A DNA stretch of 64,000 nucleotides from UBA4416 sp943362175 (GCA_943362175.1 CALRIU020000023.1:1-64000); one strand, 5' to 3'; positions 33,305-42,909 are shown, counted from the first letter of the stretch. Numbers and translations are program-made. The notes: generated by a model from the letters alone, not told the origin.

Positions 33305-35212
33305 TTATCGGGATATGACCAGTTTTTTAGGGGTAGCGCTTAGCTGGCTACCGTTCATGAGTACAAAATAAATACCGTTTGCTAAGTTACTGATATCAAT
33401 GGTTTCCTGTGAGGTATAAGTAGCGGAATATACCGTTTGCCCAAGAGAGGATAAAATGGTGATCCTGGCATTTTCTATCCGTGTGCCATAGCTTTCAATC
33501 CCGATGCTGTTTTGTGCAGGGTTGGGGAAAATCGTGACGTCGACAGCTTTCTCTTCATAGGATTTTACAGCAACCGGCATGAGCTCTTCGAGGCAGCCCA
33601 GCACGGGATTGATCATCAGGGAACCTTTTATAGTGGACTGTTCCCAACCATTTCCCGCATCAAAAAATAAGGCGTTGGAGTGGTCGTTGTTTCTGTCAAA
33701 TCCTATATTCAGTGGTTGGTTGGTCTTTTGCCTGATTCCAAAATAATAGGTTCCCGGGTTGAGCAGGATGCAGTTGGAAAGGTAAAATACAGGCATTAGA
33801 TTATAGTTTCCCTGCAAATATACCGGGTGGTGCTCAAGGTTGGTGCTATCGCTGTATACAAGGCTTCCGGGGCCATTCGGGCCACTCTTCCATACCATGA
33901 TGTTAAAGGTTGAATGGAGGATGTTCGGACCGTCTTCTGTTGGATCAAAATAAATACGCAGCGCCCTTAAGGTGTCCGGTACGTTGATGGTATAGCGCAG
34001 GGCATACTTCGCACCATAGGTCTTGAGCGCATAAGCCCATTCGGCGGTACCGTCGTCGTAGGCATAGTAATCGCTGAAGCGCTGGGTTTGCCAGATCGTA
34101 TCGTTTTGTCTTTGGTAATCTGGGTTGGTAGAGATGACATGTTTAATGGTATAAATACCCATGCCCGTCATGGGAGCAGCAAAGGCAAAGGGAACAGGCG
34201 GGCGGGCATGTTGAGGCACATTTTGCAGGCCATTGCTGCGGTAAGGCATCATATTGGCATGCCCGCCGTTATAGCTGGCTACCGGAATGTTGTTGATGTC
34301 GGATACATTATACTGATAGCTGGTGTTTTTAGTGAATGTAGAATTATTGCGCATATAATTCCCGATGACAGAAGCCATTTCAGAAGGAATGTATTGCCTG
34401 TAGGGCATGCAGGCGTAATTTTTCAGGAAGCTGGTGCTCATGTACTGAAAGGTATTATCTTCCATCACCGTATCGGTGCGCGATCTGTTGCGGTCTATAT
34501 AAATCTGGTCAATGTGCCAGTGATCAAAGCTTCCGCTCAGAGTGGCGCGGTTCCGGAAACGGAACTGAAACAAGCTATCGAAATAGGCCGTATCCTTAAT
34601 GGGAAGCATCACCAGGTGAAACAGGCTATCCGTACTTAATGGAACATACCCTTTGCGGCTCCAAACCCTTTGCCACTTCTTCTGATTCGGTTTATAAAAA
34701 TCAAGGATTAAGGAATCCGCAGGGCTTGGATCATAACCGCGGCCTCCGGCCTGATAATAAAAACTCAAATAGATGCTATCTGCCGGATTATATACAAGAG
34801 GTCCTTTTTTCTGAAGGTTGATAGGGCGGGATGTCAGCTTATCCGCGGGGCCTGAGCTTGTGGATGAGGCGTTGATGTTGTAAGGATAACCCCGTTTATT
34901 TAAGCCATCGAAGGTAGCCACACCAATGCTTGGCGGAGCAACCGGCAAATTATGATTGATGAATACATTGGAGTCGATCCAGTGGTTCACCGTGGGATAG
35001 GGGGAAACCGAGGAATACCAAAAATCCTCAAAAAACGGGAGGCTGTCCAGGGCGGTAAGAGTAGCGCTTCGTTTTTGAAAAGCGTTTTCTGCCGGGAGAG
35101 AAATAAGGCTGTTATTGGCGTGTAAGGGTTCTAGCTCTTCCTGTGCTTTCAGGCAAAGAGTCGAAAGCAGGAATAATACTATAACAGCCGGTCGTGTTTT
35201 CCTTTTAATCAT
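33305..35212 (-). CDS. Type IX cargo protein, paralogue 1
   Basis: 635 residues from the ATG at 35212 (MIKRKTRPAVIVLF); the upstream ATG at 35266 would put charged residues before the signal peptide. Signal peptide through FLLSTLCLKAQ. The C-terminus (VTIFPNPAQNSIGIESYG ... GIYFVLM) is a type A sorting domain. It is a tandem duplicate of the gene at 35302-37212; both share the LPFFEDFWYSSVSPYPTVNHWIDS-type start (blocks FFEDF, SPYP.VNHW.DSNVFINH) and the same middle. Expected at the cell surface; ligand unknown. Confidence 0.82.
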   Translation of the reverse strand: MIKRKTRPAVIVLFLLSTLCLKAQEELEPLHANNSLISLPAENAFQKRSATLTALDSLPFFEDFWYSSVSPYPTVNHWIDSNVFINHNLPVAPPSIGVATFDGLNKRGYPYNINASSTSSGPADKLTSRPINLQKKGPLVYNPADSIYLSFYYQAGGRGYDPSPADSLILDFYKPNQKKWQRVWSRKGYVPLSTDSLFHLVMLPIKDTAYFDSLFQFRFRNRATLSGSFDHWHIDQIYIDRNRSRTDTVMEDNTFQYMSTSFLKNYACMPYRQYIPSEMASVIGNYMRNNSTFTKNTSYQYNVSDINNIPVASYNGGHANMMPYRSNGLQNVPQHARPPVPFAFAAPMTGMGIYTIKHVISTNPDYQRQNDTIWQTQRFSDYYAYDDGTAEWAYALKTYGAKYALRYTINVPDTLRALRIYFDPTEDGPNILHSTFNIMVWKSGPNGPGSLVYSDSTNLEHHPVYLQGNYNLMPVFYLSNCILLNPGTYYFGIRQKTNQPLNIGFDRNNDHSNALFFDAGNGWEQSTIKGSLMINPVLGCLEELMPVAVKSYEEKAVDVTIFPNPAQNSIGIESYGTRIENARITILSSLGQTVYSATYTSQETIDISNLANGIYFVLMNGSQLSATPKKLVISR

Positions 35213-35301
35213 ATAACGGTCGTATCTTCTTCTAACTATGAAATCGCCGGTCTGTCGCGCAATCACGAGCGGATCCCGGATGTCCGGTGTCAGCGATTCT
35301 G

Positions 35302-37212
35302 CTATCGGGCAATGATGAGTTTTTTGGTGACAGGCGCTGTTGCCGGGCCATTCATCAGCTGGATAACATACACGCCATTTGACAAAGCACTCACATCTAT
35401 GGGTCCCTGAGGCGTATAGGGAGCGGAATATACTGTTTGGCCGATGGAAGAAAGAATCACAATACCTGCATTTTCGGCAATGGGTCCTTTAACTTCTACG
35501 TTTATGCTATTCTGTGCCGGGTTAGGAAAAACAAGCAGGCTGTTTTCCAACTCCTTTGGCTCCGTTATGTTTGTAGGAAGCGGTGGAAGAAGGCATCCCA
35601 TGAGCGGGTTGATCATGATGGAACCTTTGATGGCCGATTGCACCCAGCCGTTACCAATATCATAATAAAACGCACTGGAATGGTCTGTGTTTTTGTCGAA
35701 GCCCACATTCAAAGGTCGGTTGCTTTTCTGCTTGATCCCAAAATAATAGGTCCCCGGGCTTAAGAGCAGGCATTGAGACAAAGGATAGATCGGCATCAGG
35801 TTGTGGCCGCCCTGTAGATACATTGGATGGCTTTCATTATTGGTACTATCGCTATAGATAAGGCTTCCGGGGCCATTTGTGCCATCGTTCCACACCATGA
35901 TATTGAAGGTGGAATTGATAATATTCTGTCCGTCGGTTACGGGATCAAAATAAATGCGAAGTGCTCGCAGGGTATCCGGGGCATTGAGTGTGTAGCGCAC
36001 GGCATTTTTGGCGCCATAGGTATTGTTGTAATAGCCCACTTCCGCGCTGCCGTCGTCGTAGGCATAATAATCGCTGAAACGCTGGGTTTGTAGAATGGTA
36101 TCGTTCTGCCTTTGCAGATCAGGGTTGGAGGAAATAACATGCTTGATCGTGTAAATGCCCATATCGGTCATAGCCGGAAAGGCGAATGACACCGGCGGAT
36201 TGCTGTGCTGAGGAGCACTATGGATGCCGCTTGTTGCATAAGGTGGAATGTTGGCACTGCCGCCGTTGTATGAGTAGGTCATGGCGCCCAGCATATCATG
36301 CACGTAGTAATTGTAAAATAAGTTTTTGCCGGTCGTAAAATTATTACGGATATAATTTCCGGTTGTTGATGCCATTTCAGAAGAGATGTACTGTCTGAAA
36401 GGCATGGTAGAGTAGTTTTTCAGGAAAGGCGTGCTCATGTACTGAAAAGCATTATCCTCCATGATGGAATCTGCAGCCGATCTGTTCTTGTCGAGGTAGA
36501 TGTAATCCACGTGCCAGTGGTCGAGGCTTCCGCTCAGGGTAGCGCGGTTGCGGAAACGGAACTGGAAGAGGCTATCGAAATAAGCGGTATCGAGGATAGG
36601 GATCATGACCAGGTGAAACAGGCTGTCGGCCCCGGAGGGATTATAACCTTTGCGGCCCCATACTTTCTCCCACTTTTTTTGGTTGGGCTTATAGAAATCC
36701 ACGCTCAGCGAGTCGTTGGCTTCCGGCGCATCGCCGCGGCCTTCGGCCTGGTAATAAAAGCTCAGGTAAACACTATCCTTTGGGGCATATACCAGGGCAC
36801 CCTTTTTCTGCAGATTGATGGGCCTGGAGGTCAGCTTATCGGCCTGGGCCGAGTTGGATACCAGCGCGCTGAGGTTATAAGGATAGCCCTTTTTGTTGAG
36901 GCCGTCGAAGGTAGCCACGCCAATGCTGGGCGGTGCAATCGGGAAGGTATGGTTAATGAACACATTGGAGTCGACCCAGTGATTCACCGCAGGGTAGGGT
37001 GAGGTCGGGGAATAGGAAAAATCCTCAAAAAAGGGAATGGTATCGAGTGGCGCGAGGGTGGCAGTTCTGGCGGCCTTCGTATTTTTGACAGGTGCCGAGA
37101 GCAGCTGCGCATTGGCGTTCAAAGGCATCAGCTGCTCCTGTGCTTTCATGCAAAAGCCCAGCAACAGGGCCAGGGCGGTAAATACAGGTGTCTGGAGTCG
37201 TTTTTTAATCAT
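35302..37212 (-). CDS. Type IX cargo protein, paralogue 2
   Basis: 636 residues. Signal peptide MIKKRLQTPVFTALALLLGF then CMKAQ. The C-terminal sorting domain is VFPNPAQNSINVEVKG ... GVYVIQL. It is alignable end to end with paralogue 1 by eye (shared DNSLSVDFYKPNQKKWE/ADSLILDFYKPNQKKWQ segment, shared SFYYQA.GRG, shared YYAYDDG.AE). Its start overlaps the stop of the PASTA gene by 1 bp, so PASTA, the two cargo genes and RluD form one transcript. Confidence 0.82.
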   Translation of the reverse strand: MIKKRLQTPVFTALALLLGFCMKAQEQLMPLNANAQLLSAPVKNTKAARTATLAPLDTIPFFEDFSYSPTSPYPAVNHWVDSNVFINHTFPIAPPSIGVATFDGLNKKGYPYNLSALVSNSAQADKLTSRPINLQKKGALVYAPKDSVYLSFYYQAEGRGDAPEANDSLSVDFYKPNQKKWEKVWGRKGYNPSGADSLFHLVMIPILDTAYFDSLFQFRFRNRATLSGSLDHWHVDYIYLDKNRSAADSIMEDNAFQYMSTPFLKNYSTMPFRQYISSEMASTTGNYIRNNFTTGKNLFYNYYVHDMLGAMTYSYNGGSANIPPYATSGIHSAPQHSNPPVSFAFPAMTDMGIYTIKHVISSNPDLQRQNDTILQTQRFSDYYAYDDGSAEVGYYNNTYGAKNAVRYTLNAPDTLRALRIYFDPVTDGQNIINSTFNIMVWNDGTNGPGSLIYSDSTNNESHPMYLQGGHNLMPIYPLSQCLLLSPGTYYFGIKQKSNRPLNVGFDKNTDHSSAFYYDIGNGWVQSAIKGSIMINPLMGCLLPPLPTNITEPKELENSLLVFPNPAQNSINVEVKGPIAENAGIVILSSIGQTVYSAPYTPQGPIDVSALSNGVYVIQLMNGPATAPVTKKLIIAR

Positions 37213-37829
37213 TATTGAATGTCTTCTGCAGGATCATTGCCATCATCAGGTGTATTACTGTCATCCGGCAGTGCATATCCTTCTTCTTTGCGGCCAATCA
37301 CCAGGTCTATCTTGCTTCCTTTTTTTATCGGGTCGCCGGGCTTGATCTCCTTGCCTTTGAACAGTTGCTTCACCACGCATCCCTTGCAGTCGGCGGCTAC
37401 TTCGGTAAGGGTTCCTTTTTTGAACCCGTAGCTTTCGATCATGAACAGGGCTTGCCTGGTGCTTCTGTCAACCAGCTTGGGCATGGCAATCTGCGGCGGC
37501 TGTGTGCTTGTAACGTACAGATAGATCATTCTATTGTGTTTTACCTGCGATTTTGGCTCCGGATCCTGCTTGATGACAATGCCCGAGGTCTCTTTGGGGT
37601 CGTAAATACTATCGATGATGAGGTAGCGGACATTTTTGTTTTGAATGAAATTGTCCAGCTCCGCGATCTTTTTTCCTTTAAAATCAGGAACTTCGGCGGT
37701 TTCTCCGTGATGAGTGTATACATTCAGGAGCTTAAAAAGGATCCATACCACTACCACCAGGCTCACCAGGGCGATCAGAAAATGCGTTAAAAACTGCTTG
37801 GATTTAAGAAATGCCAGGAAATCTTTCAT
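37212..37829 (-). CDS. PASTA-domain membrane protein
   Basis: 205 residues. One N-terminal span (FLIALVSLVVVVWILFKLL) follows a short cytosolic start. Outside are PASTA-like units: AEVPDFKGKKIAELDNFIQ, IAMPKLVDRSTRQALFMIES, and a third partial unit ending in KKGSKIDLVIG. PASTA domains sense or bind cell-wall fragments. There is no kinase domain. First gene of a minus-strand operon with the two cargo genes and RluD. Confidence 0.85.
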   Translation of the reverse strand: MKDFLAFLKSKQFLTHFLIALVSLVVVVWILFKLLNVYTHHGETAEVPDFKGKKIAELDNFIQNKNVRYLIIDSIYDPKETSGIVIKQDPEPKSQVKHNRMIYLYVTSTQPPQIAMPKLVDRSTRQALFMIESYGFKKGTLTEVAADCKGCVVKQLFKGKEIKPGDPIKKGSKIDLVIGRKEEGYALPDDSNTPDDGNDPAEDIQ

Positions 37830-38024
37830 AGAAATATAAGTGTGCTAATATAGCTATTATTTGAGAATTCGCGCTATATTTGAAGCCCTTGTCAGAGGGC
37901 GATCCGGCAAATTTTGTTAAAGCGGACGGCGGCTTCAAAAAAGGGCTGTTGACATACCGGAAAGTGGAGCGTATAGGGATTAAAAAAGAAATGCAGAAAA
38001 AAATCGAAAAAAGTTTTATTTTTT

Positions 38025-38055
38025 TTTGCAACAATGAAAATTGTTACTAAATTTG
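38025..38055 (+). promoter_or_regulatory. Promoter of the tRNA-tuf operon
   Basis: TTTG at 38025-38028 and TAAATTTG at 38048-38055 are separated by 19 bp, a textbook Bacteroidota promoter. Transcription would start near 38062, about 40 bp before the first tRNA. The 195-bp gap before it (37830-38024) has no gene. Confidence 0.75.
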
Positions 38056-38102
38056 CAACCCCAATTACAACGGGACGTTCTTTAAAATTAGAAAAAAATA
38101 AA

Positions 38103-38175
38103 GCCGAAGTAGCTCAGCTGGTAGAGCCACTGATTTGTAATCAGTAGGTCGGGGGTTCGAGTCCCTTCTTCGGCT
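38103..38175 (+). tRNA. tRNA-Thr (anticodon TGT)
   Basis: Acceptor GCCGAAG/CTTCGGC, D arm GCTC...GAGC, anticodon arm ACTGA-TTTGTAA-TCAGT, T loop TTCGAGT. The T stem has G-T pairs. Discriminator T; CCA not encoded. Confidence 0.92.
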
Positions 38176-38185
38176 CTTTTTTTTT

Positions 38186-38266
38186 GGGGATATACCAGAG
38201 TGGCCAAATGGGACAGACTGTAAATCTGTTGTTTCGACTTCGGAGGTTCGAATCCTCCTGTCCCCA
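38186..38266 (+). tRNA. tRNA-Tyr (anticodon GTA)
   Basis: Acceptor GGGGATA/TGTCCCC, anticodon arm CAGACTGTAAATCTG, a long variable arm (class II) and T arm GGAGG-TTCGAAT-CCTCC. CCA not encoded. Confidence 0.92.
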
Positions 38267-38302
38267 CAGAAGTAACGATGGTTGACATTGTTAAGAAATC
38301 AA

Positions 38303-38378
38303 GCGGAAGTAGCTCAATTGGTAGAGCTCCAGCCTTCCAAGCTGGAGGTTGCGGGTTCGAGACCCGTCTTCCGCTCCA
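38303..38378 (+). tRNA. tRNA-Gly (anticodon TCC)
   Basis: Acceptor GCGGAAG/CTTCCGC, anticodon arm CCAGC-CTTCCAA-GCTGG, T arm GCGGG-TTCGAGA-CCCGT. The last bases 38376-38378 read CCA, unlike the other tRNAs here; this may be chance. Confidence 0.92.
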
Positions 38379-38465
38379 AAACGAAGACATGTGAAGTTGA
38401 AGAATAACCGTAGAACACGGACAAAAGTTTGTAGAGGTCTGCCTGGCGGCCTTAACCCTTTTGAC

Positions 38466-38489
38466 AGTCCCCCAGAATGAGGGACTTTT
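38466..38489 (+). terminator. Weak terminator-like hairpin between tRNAs
   Basis: AGTCCC and GGGACT arms (38466-38471, 38481-38486) followed by a short T-run. It lies within the 235-bp gap between tRNA-Gly and the second tRNA-Thr (38379-38613). That gap holds no other feature I can name. Confidence 0.45.
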
Positions 38490-38613
38490 CGTATATACAA
38501 GCACAAAGTTCTTTAAAATAAAGCAAGCCGGCATAAAAGACTGTAGGTCAGTCAGAAAGAGGCGCCCGTAGGCGGCCGACAAAGGACAGCAGCAGGACGA
38601 ACAGGTAATTAAA

Positions 38614-38685
<72 letters not shown>

Positions 38686-38748
38686 CAGGTAAAAAGATTT
38701 AAAGTAAAAACAGAAAATAAATAATAACAATCAACTAAAAAAATAACA

Positions 38749-39936
38749 ATGGCTAAAGAAAAATTCGACCGTTCCAAACCACACGTAAACATTGGAACAA
38801 TTGGTCACGTCGATCACGGTAAAACTACATTAACCGCTGCAATCACGACTGTATTGGCAGAAAAAGGTTTATCAGAAGTAAGGGATTTCTCGTCTATCGA
38901 TAATGCCCCTGAAGAGAAAGAGCGTGGTATCACGATCAACACTTCTCACGTAGAATACCAAACAGCTTCCCGTCACTACGCTCACGTTGACTGCCCAGGC
39001 CACGCGGATTATGTGAAAAACATGATCACCGGTGCTGCTCAGATGGACGGTGCGATCTTAGTGGTTGCTTCTACTGATGGTCCTATGCCTCAAACTCGCG
39101 AGCATATCCTGTTAGCTCGTCAGGTAGGTGTTCCTGCAATCGTTGTATTCATGAACAAAGTGGATATGGTTGAGGATGCTGAGTTATTGGAGTTAGTTGA
39201 AATGGAAATCCGCGAATTATTGTCTTTCTACAAATTCGACGGTGACAATACGCCAATCATCAAAGGTTCTGCTTTAGGTGGATTAAACAAAGACCCGAAA
39301 TGGGTTGAAAAAATCATGGAATTAATGGACGCTGTAGATTCTTACATTCCATTACCTCCACGTGAAAAAGACAAACCATTCCTGATGCCGGTTGAGGACG
39401 TGTTCACAATCACTGGTCGTGGTACTGTAGCTACAGGCCGTATCGAAACAGGTGTGATCAACTCCAACGATGCTGTTGAGATCATCGGTATGGGTGAAGA
39501 AAAATTAACCTCTACTGTAACAGGTGTAGAGATGTTCCGTAAAATCTTGGATTACGGTGAGGCTGGAGATAACGTAGGTTTACTGTTACGTGGTATCGAC
39601 AAAAAAGATATCCGTCGTGGTATGGTTATCGTGAAACCAGGTTCAATCAAAGCTCACAAAAAATTCAAAGCTGAGGTTTACGTTCTGAAAAAAGAAGAAG
39701 GTGGACGTCACACGCCATTCCATAACAAATACCGTCCTCAGTTCTACCTGCGTACAACTGACGTTACCGGAGAGATCACTCTGGAAGCAGGACGCGAGAT
39801 GGTTATGCCTGGTGATAACGTTACTATTACAGTTGAGTTACACGCTCCTGTAGCTATGGATAAAGGTCTGCGTTTCGCGATGCGTGAAGGTGGCCGTACC
39901 GTAGGTGCTGGTCAGGTAACTGAGATCATCGAGTAA
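38749..39936 (+). CDS. tuf: Elongation factor Tu
   Basis: 395 residues, the full length. GTPase motifs are GHVDHGKTT (P-loop), DCPGHADYV (G3) and NKVDM (G4), with the effector loop RGITINTSHVEY. It brings aminoacyl-tRNA to the ribosome. Located after four tRNA genes in the usual Bacteroidota arrangement. Codon use is strongly biased to AT-ending codons, as for highly expressed genes. Confidence 0.98.
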   Translation: MAKEKFDRSKPHVNIGTIGHVDHGKTTLTAAITTVLAEKGLSEVRDFSSIDNAPEEKERGITINTSHVEYQTASRHYAHVDCPGHADYVKNMITGAAQMDGAILVVASTDGPMPQTREHILLARQVGVPAIVVFMNKVDMVEDAELLELVEMEIRELLSFYKFDGDNTPIIKGSALGGLNKDPKWVEKIMELMDAVDSYIPLPPREKDKPFLMPVEDVFTITGRGTVATGRIETGVINSNDAVEIIGMGEEKLTSTVTGVEMFRKILDYGEAGDNVGLLLRGIDKKDIRRGMVIVKPGSIKAHKKFKAEVYVLKKEEGGRHTPFHNKYRPQFYLRTTDVTGEITLEAGREMVMPGDNVTITVELHAPVAMDKGLRFAMREGGRTVGAGQVTEIIE

Positions 39937-39951
39937 TAAGAATTCCAAACT

Positions 39952-39992
39952 AGCAAAATGGCTTGCCCTCATGAAGGCTTAGCCATTTTGCT
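39952..39992 (+). terminator. 12-bp stem hairpin after tuf
   Basis: AGCAAAATGGCT and AGCCATTTTGCT pair perfectly over 12 bp with a 17-nt loop, 16 bp after the tuf stop. No long T-run follows, so it may be a partial terminator or a processing site before tRNA-Trp. Confidence 0.6.
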
Positions 39993-40012
39993 GTTTAAAA
40001 GAAAAGGCATTT

Positions 40013-40083
40013 ACGGGCGTAGTTCAAGGGTAGAATTACGGTCTCCAAAACCGCAGATGGGAGTTCGAATCTCTCCGCCCGTG
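40013..40083 (+). tRNA. tRNA-Trp (anticodon CCA)
   Basis: Acceptor ACGGGCG/CGCCCGT, anticodon arm ACGGT-CTCCAAA-ACCGC (the last pair is a mismatch or G-C shift), T arm GGGAG-TTCGAAT-CTCTC. It lies between tuf and secE, the conserved Bacteroidota location. Confidence 0.92.
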
Positions 40084-40159
40084 CGAAACAGTTAAAGGTT
40101 TAAAGTTTCGGGTTACCGAACCTGAAACTTTAAACATTAAACCTTAAACTAAAAGAGAT

Positions 40160-40360
40160 ATGAGTAAGTTTGGAGCATACATCGCAGAAACAAAAGACGA
40201 GTTATTTAATAAAGTAACCTGGCCAACATGGTCCGAGTTGCAAAGCAGCGCCATTCTGGTTGCTGTCGCATCCACTATTATCGGTCTCCTGGTTTGGGGT
40301 ATGGATTTAGGTTTTGAGGTGCTGATGAGCAACGCCTACAAAATGGTAAACGGATTATAA
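40160..40360 (+). CDS. secE: Preprotein translocase SecE
   Basis: 66 residues with a single membrane span (SSAILVAVASTIIGLLVWGM) after a conserved amphipathic helix with KVTWPTWSEL. It stabilises SecY in the SecYEG channel. nusG follows after 22 bp, as in most bacteria. Confidence 0.93.
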   Translation: MSKFGAYIAETKDELFNKVTWPTWSELQSSAILVAVASTIIGLLVWGMDLGFEVLMSNAYKMVNGL

Positions 40361-40382
40361 TTTTTTAGACTTACGGAAAGAC

Positions 40383-40952
40383 ATGGCGGAAACTGCAAAC
40401 AAAGATTCTTCTATCGCGAAAAAATGGTACGTGGTACGCGCCATTAGCGGGCAGGAGAAGAAAGTGAAACAATATATTGAGGTGGAAATTAACCGTTTGA
40501 AGTTAAACGATTATGTTTCCCAGGTGTTGATCCCTACAGAGAAGTTCATCCAGATCCGCAACGGTAAAAAAATCCAGAAAGAGCGTTCGTTCTATCCGGG
40601 TTATGTGCTGATCGAAGCGGCTTTGGTTGGTGAGATTACACACATCATTAAAAATATTACCGGCGTGATCGGCTTTTTGGGCGAAACAAAACGCGGAGAG
40701 GCTGTGCCAATGCGCTTATCCGAAGTGAACCGCATCTTAGGAAAAGTAGATGAGCTCACCGAGGCCGAAAGCGTGGTGACAAGCAATTATGTTGTTGGAG
40801 AATCCGTAAAAGTGATCAACGGACCATTCAACGGATTTAACGGCGTGATCGAAGAGATCAACGACGAGAAGAAAAAAATCAAAGTTACCGTTAAGATCTT
40901 CGGCCGTAAAACGCCTGTAGAGCTGGGCTTTGGTGAAGTGGAGAGAGAGTAG
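40383..40952 (+). CDS. nusG: Transcription antitermination factor NusG
   Basis: 189 residues. The NGN domain (KWYVVRAISGQEKKVKQYIE, SFYPGYVLIEAAL) is followed by a KOW domain (VVGESVKVINGPFNGFNGVIEEI in pieces). It binds RNA polymerase and links it to Rho and the ribosome. Confidence 0.96.
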   Translation: MAETANKDSSIAKKWYVVRAISGQEKKVKQYIEVEINRLKLNDYVSQVLIPTEKFIQIRNGKKIQKERSFYPGYVLIEAALVGEITHIIKNITGVIGFLGETKRGEAVPMRLSEVNRILGKVDELTEAESVVTSNYVVGESVKVINGPFNGFNGVIEEINDEKKKIKVTVKIFGRKTPVELGFGEVERE

Positions 40953-40960
40953 GCTTCAGC

Positions 40961-41040
40961 GCTTCGGCTTCGCTCAGCGACCGAATCGCTAAGTACTATG
41001 AGAGTTAGGTTTTTTGGTGACTGAGCGTAGTCGAAGGCAC
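40961..41040. repeat. Two inverted TGAGCG-type repeats between nusG and rplK
   Basis: CTTCGGCTTCGCTCAG (40962-40977, minus orientation) and CTGAGCGTAGTCGAAG (41021-41036, plus) face each other within the 264-bp nusG-rplK gap. The rest of that gap (41041-41216) shows no gene; AAATTTG near 41050 is a weak -7 candidate. Confidence 0.65.
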
Positions 41041-41216
41041 AAAAAAACAAATTTGACATATTGAAATAAACCCATTGAAGGTTAGTACATCAGGAACATG
41101 AGCGCTTTGCTGCTTCCAACTCAAAGTTATCTCCTGACCGAACGCCTCAATACGAAAAGCAGACAGATGATGAGCCATCCGGACGCTTTTCACCAAACAA
41201 ATAAAAACATATAAAA

Positions 41217-41660
41217 ATGGCAAAAGAGTTATCAGCAATCGTAAAGCTTCAAATCAAAGGTGGAGCTGCTAACCCGTCGCCTCCGATTGGTCCTGCATTA
41301 GGTGCCAAAGGTGTAAACATCATGGAGTTCTGTAAGCAATTCAACGCCAGAACCCAGGAGCAGGCCGGTAAAGTATTACCGGTTATGATCAATGTTTACG
41401 CTGACAAGACATTTGATTTCGTTATCAAACGTCCGCCTGCAGCAGTTCAGATCATGGAGTTGGCTAAAGTTAAAGCAGGTTCAGGCGAGAGCAACCGTAA
41501 AAAAGTTGGTTCCATTTCATGGGATCAGATCCGCACTATTGCAACAGACAAAATCGTGGACATGAACTGTTTCACGATCGAATCTGCCATGCGTATGGTA
41601 GCCGGTACAGCTCGTAGCATGGGAGTTACCGTAACAGGTGACGCGCCAGCAAAAAACTAA
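41217..41660 (+). CDS. rplK: Ribosomal protein L11
   Basis: 147 residues. Opens with the conserved VKLQIKGGAANPSPPIGPAL segment and contains GVNIMEFCKQFN, PPAAVQIMELAKV and a C-terminal MRMVAGTARSMGV. It forms the GTPase-associated stalk base on 23S rRNA. First of the rplKAJL cluster. Confidence 0.97.
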   Translation: MAKELSAIVKLQIKGGAANPSPPIGPALGAKGVNIMEFCKQFNARTQEQAGKVLPVMINVYADKTFDFVIKRPPAAVQIMELAKVKAGSGESNRKKVGSISWDQIRTIATDKIVDMNCFTIESAMRMVAGTARSMGVTVTGDAPAKN

Positions 41661-41690
41661 TCATTTAATAATCAAACAACGCTTTAAAAA

Positions 41691-42383
41691 ATGGCAACGT
41701 TAACTAAAAAAAGAAAAGCTGCTGATGCTAAGTTCGACGCAACGAAAGCATACACTGTAGCTGAAGCTTCAAAAGTGGTGAAAGATATCACAACCACTAA
41801 ATTTGATGCTTCTGTGGACCTCGCAGTCCGTTTAGGAGTTGATCCTCGTAAAGCTAATCAAATGGTACGTGGCACCGTTACCTTACCTCACGGTACAGGT
41901 AAAACTCTGCGTGTACTGGCGATCGTAACTCCTGATAAGGAAGCGGAAGCTAAGGCAGCAGGTGCAGACTATGTTGGATTAGACGAGTATATCGACAAAA
42001 TCAAGGGTGGATGGACAGATGTAGACGTGATCATCACAATGCCTTCAGTAATGGGCAAAGTTGGTGCTTTAGGTCGTGTATTAGGTCCACGTGGCTTAAT
42101 GCCAAACCCGAAAACAGGTACAGTAACTATGGAAGTAGGTAAAGCTGTAGCTGACTCAAAAGGTGGTAAAATCGACTTCAAAGTTGATAAAGCAGGTATC
42201 GTGCATGCCGGTATCGGAAGAGCTTCTTTCGACGCAGCTAAATTGACTGAGAACGCAATGGAAGTATTATCAGCCATCGTGAAACTGAAGCCGTCTTCTG
42301 CAAAAGGCACTTACGTAAAGTCTGTGTACATGAGCAGCACTATGAGCGCAGGTATCCAAATCGATCCAAAATCATTTAACTAA
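41691..42383 (+). CDS. rplA: Ribosomal protein L1
   Basis: 230 residues. Typical motifs are VDLAVRLGVDPRKANQMVRG, LPHGTGK, LGRVLGPRGLMPNPKTGTV and a C-terminal KSVYMSSTMSAGIQID. L1 forms the mobile stalk and, in many bacteria, represses its own operon by binding the mRNA. 30 bp after rplK. Confidence 0.97.
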   Translation: MATLTKKRKAADAKFDATKAYTVAEASKVVKDITTTKFDASVDLAVRLGVDPRKANQMVRGTVTLPHGTGKTLRVLAIVTPDKEAEAKAAGADYVGLDEYIDKIKGGWTDVDVIITMPSVMGKVGALGRVLGPRGLMPNPKTGTVTMEVGKAVADSKGGKIDFKVDKAGIVHAGIGRASFDAAKLTENAMEVLSAIVKLKPSSAKGTYVKSVYMSSTMSAGIQIDPKSFN

Positions 42384-42405
42384 TTTTTAAAGAACATCTG
42401 TTAGT

Positions 42406-42909
42406 ATGAACAAACAAGAAAAAACACAGGAGATCGAAAGATTAGTAGAAGTATTAAACGCTAATACCAAGATCTACTTAGCTGATTGTTCTTCTTTAAC
42501 AGTAGAAAAAGTTGGCCAGTTACGCCGCTCTTGTTTCGAGAAAAAAGTAAGCATGCAGGTTGTAAAAAACACGCTGTTGGCGAAAGCCCTGGAGCGTGCA
42601 AACGACAGCAAGTTAGCTGAACTGATCCCGGCACTGAAAGGTGAGACTGCTTTAATGCTGACCGAAGTGTCTAACGCTCCGGCCAAGATCATTAAAGAGT
42701 TTCGCAAAGGCGGCGACAAGCCGAAGATTAAAGCAGCATATGTCGAAGAAATGATCTTTATCGGCGACGATAAACTCGATGCTTTGGCAGGTCTGAAATC
42801 GAAAAACGAATTGATAGGCGATGTAATCGGCCTGTTACAGTCTCCAATCCAGCGTGTCATCGGTGGTTTAGAGAACAAATTCAAAGGTTCGGAAGAAGCA
42901 GCAGCTTAA
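42406..42909 (+). CDS. rplJ: Ribosomal protein L10
   Basis: 167 residues. Contains YLADCSSLTVEKVGQLRRSC (variable), VVKNTLLAKALERA and the C-terminal helix that carries the L7/L12 dimers (VIGLLQSPIQRVIGGLENKF). 22 bp after rplA. Confidence 0.96.
   Translation: MNKQEKTQEIERLVEVLNANTKIYLADCSSLTVEKVGQLRRSCFEKKVSMQVVKNTLLAKALERANDSKLAELIPALKGETALMLTEVSNAPAKIIKEFRKGGDKPKIKAAYVEEMIFIGDDKLDALAGLKSKNELIGDVIGLLQSPIQRVIGGLENKFKGSEEAAA

Noticed and set aside
38379..38613. A small RNA between tRNA genes
   Set aside because: Only one weak hairpin is visible; no known ncRNA pattern could be matched.
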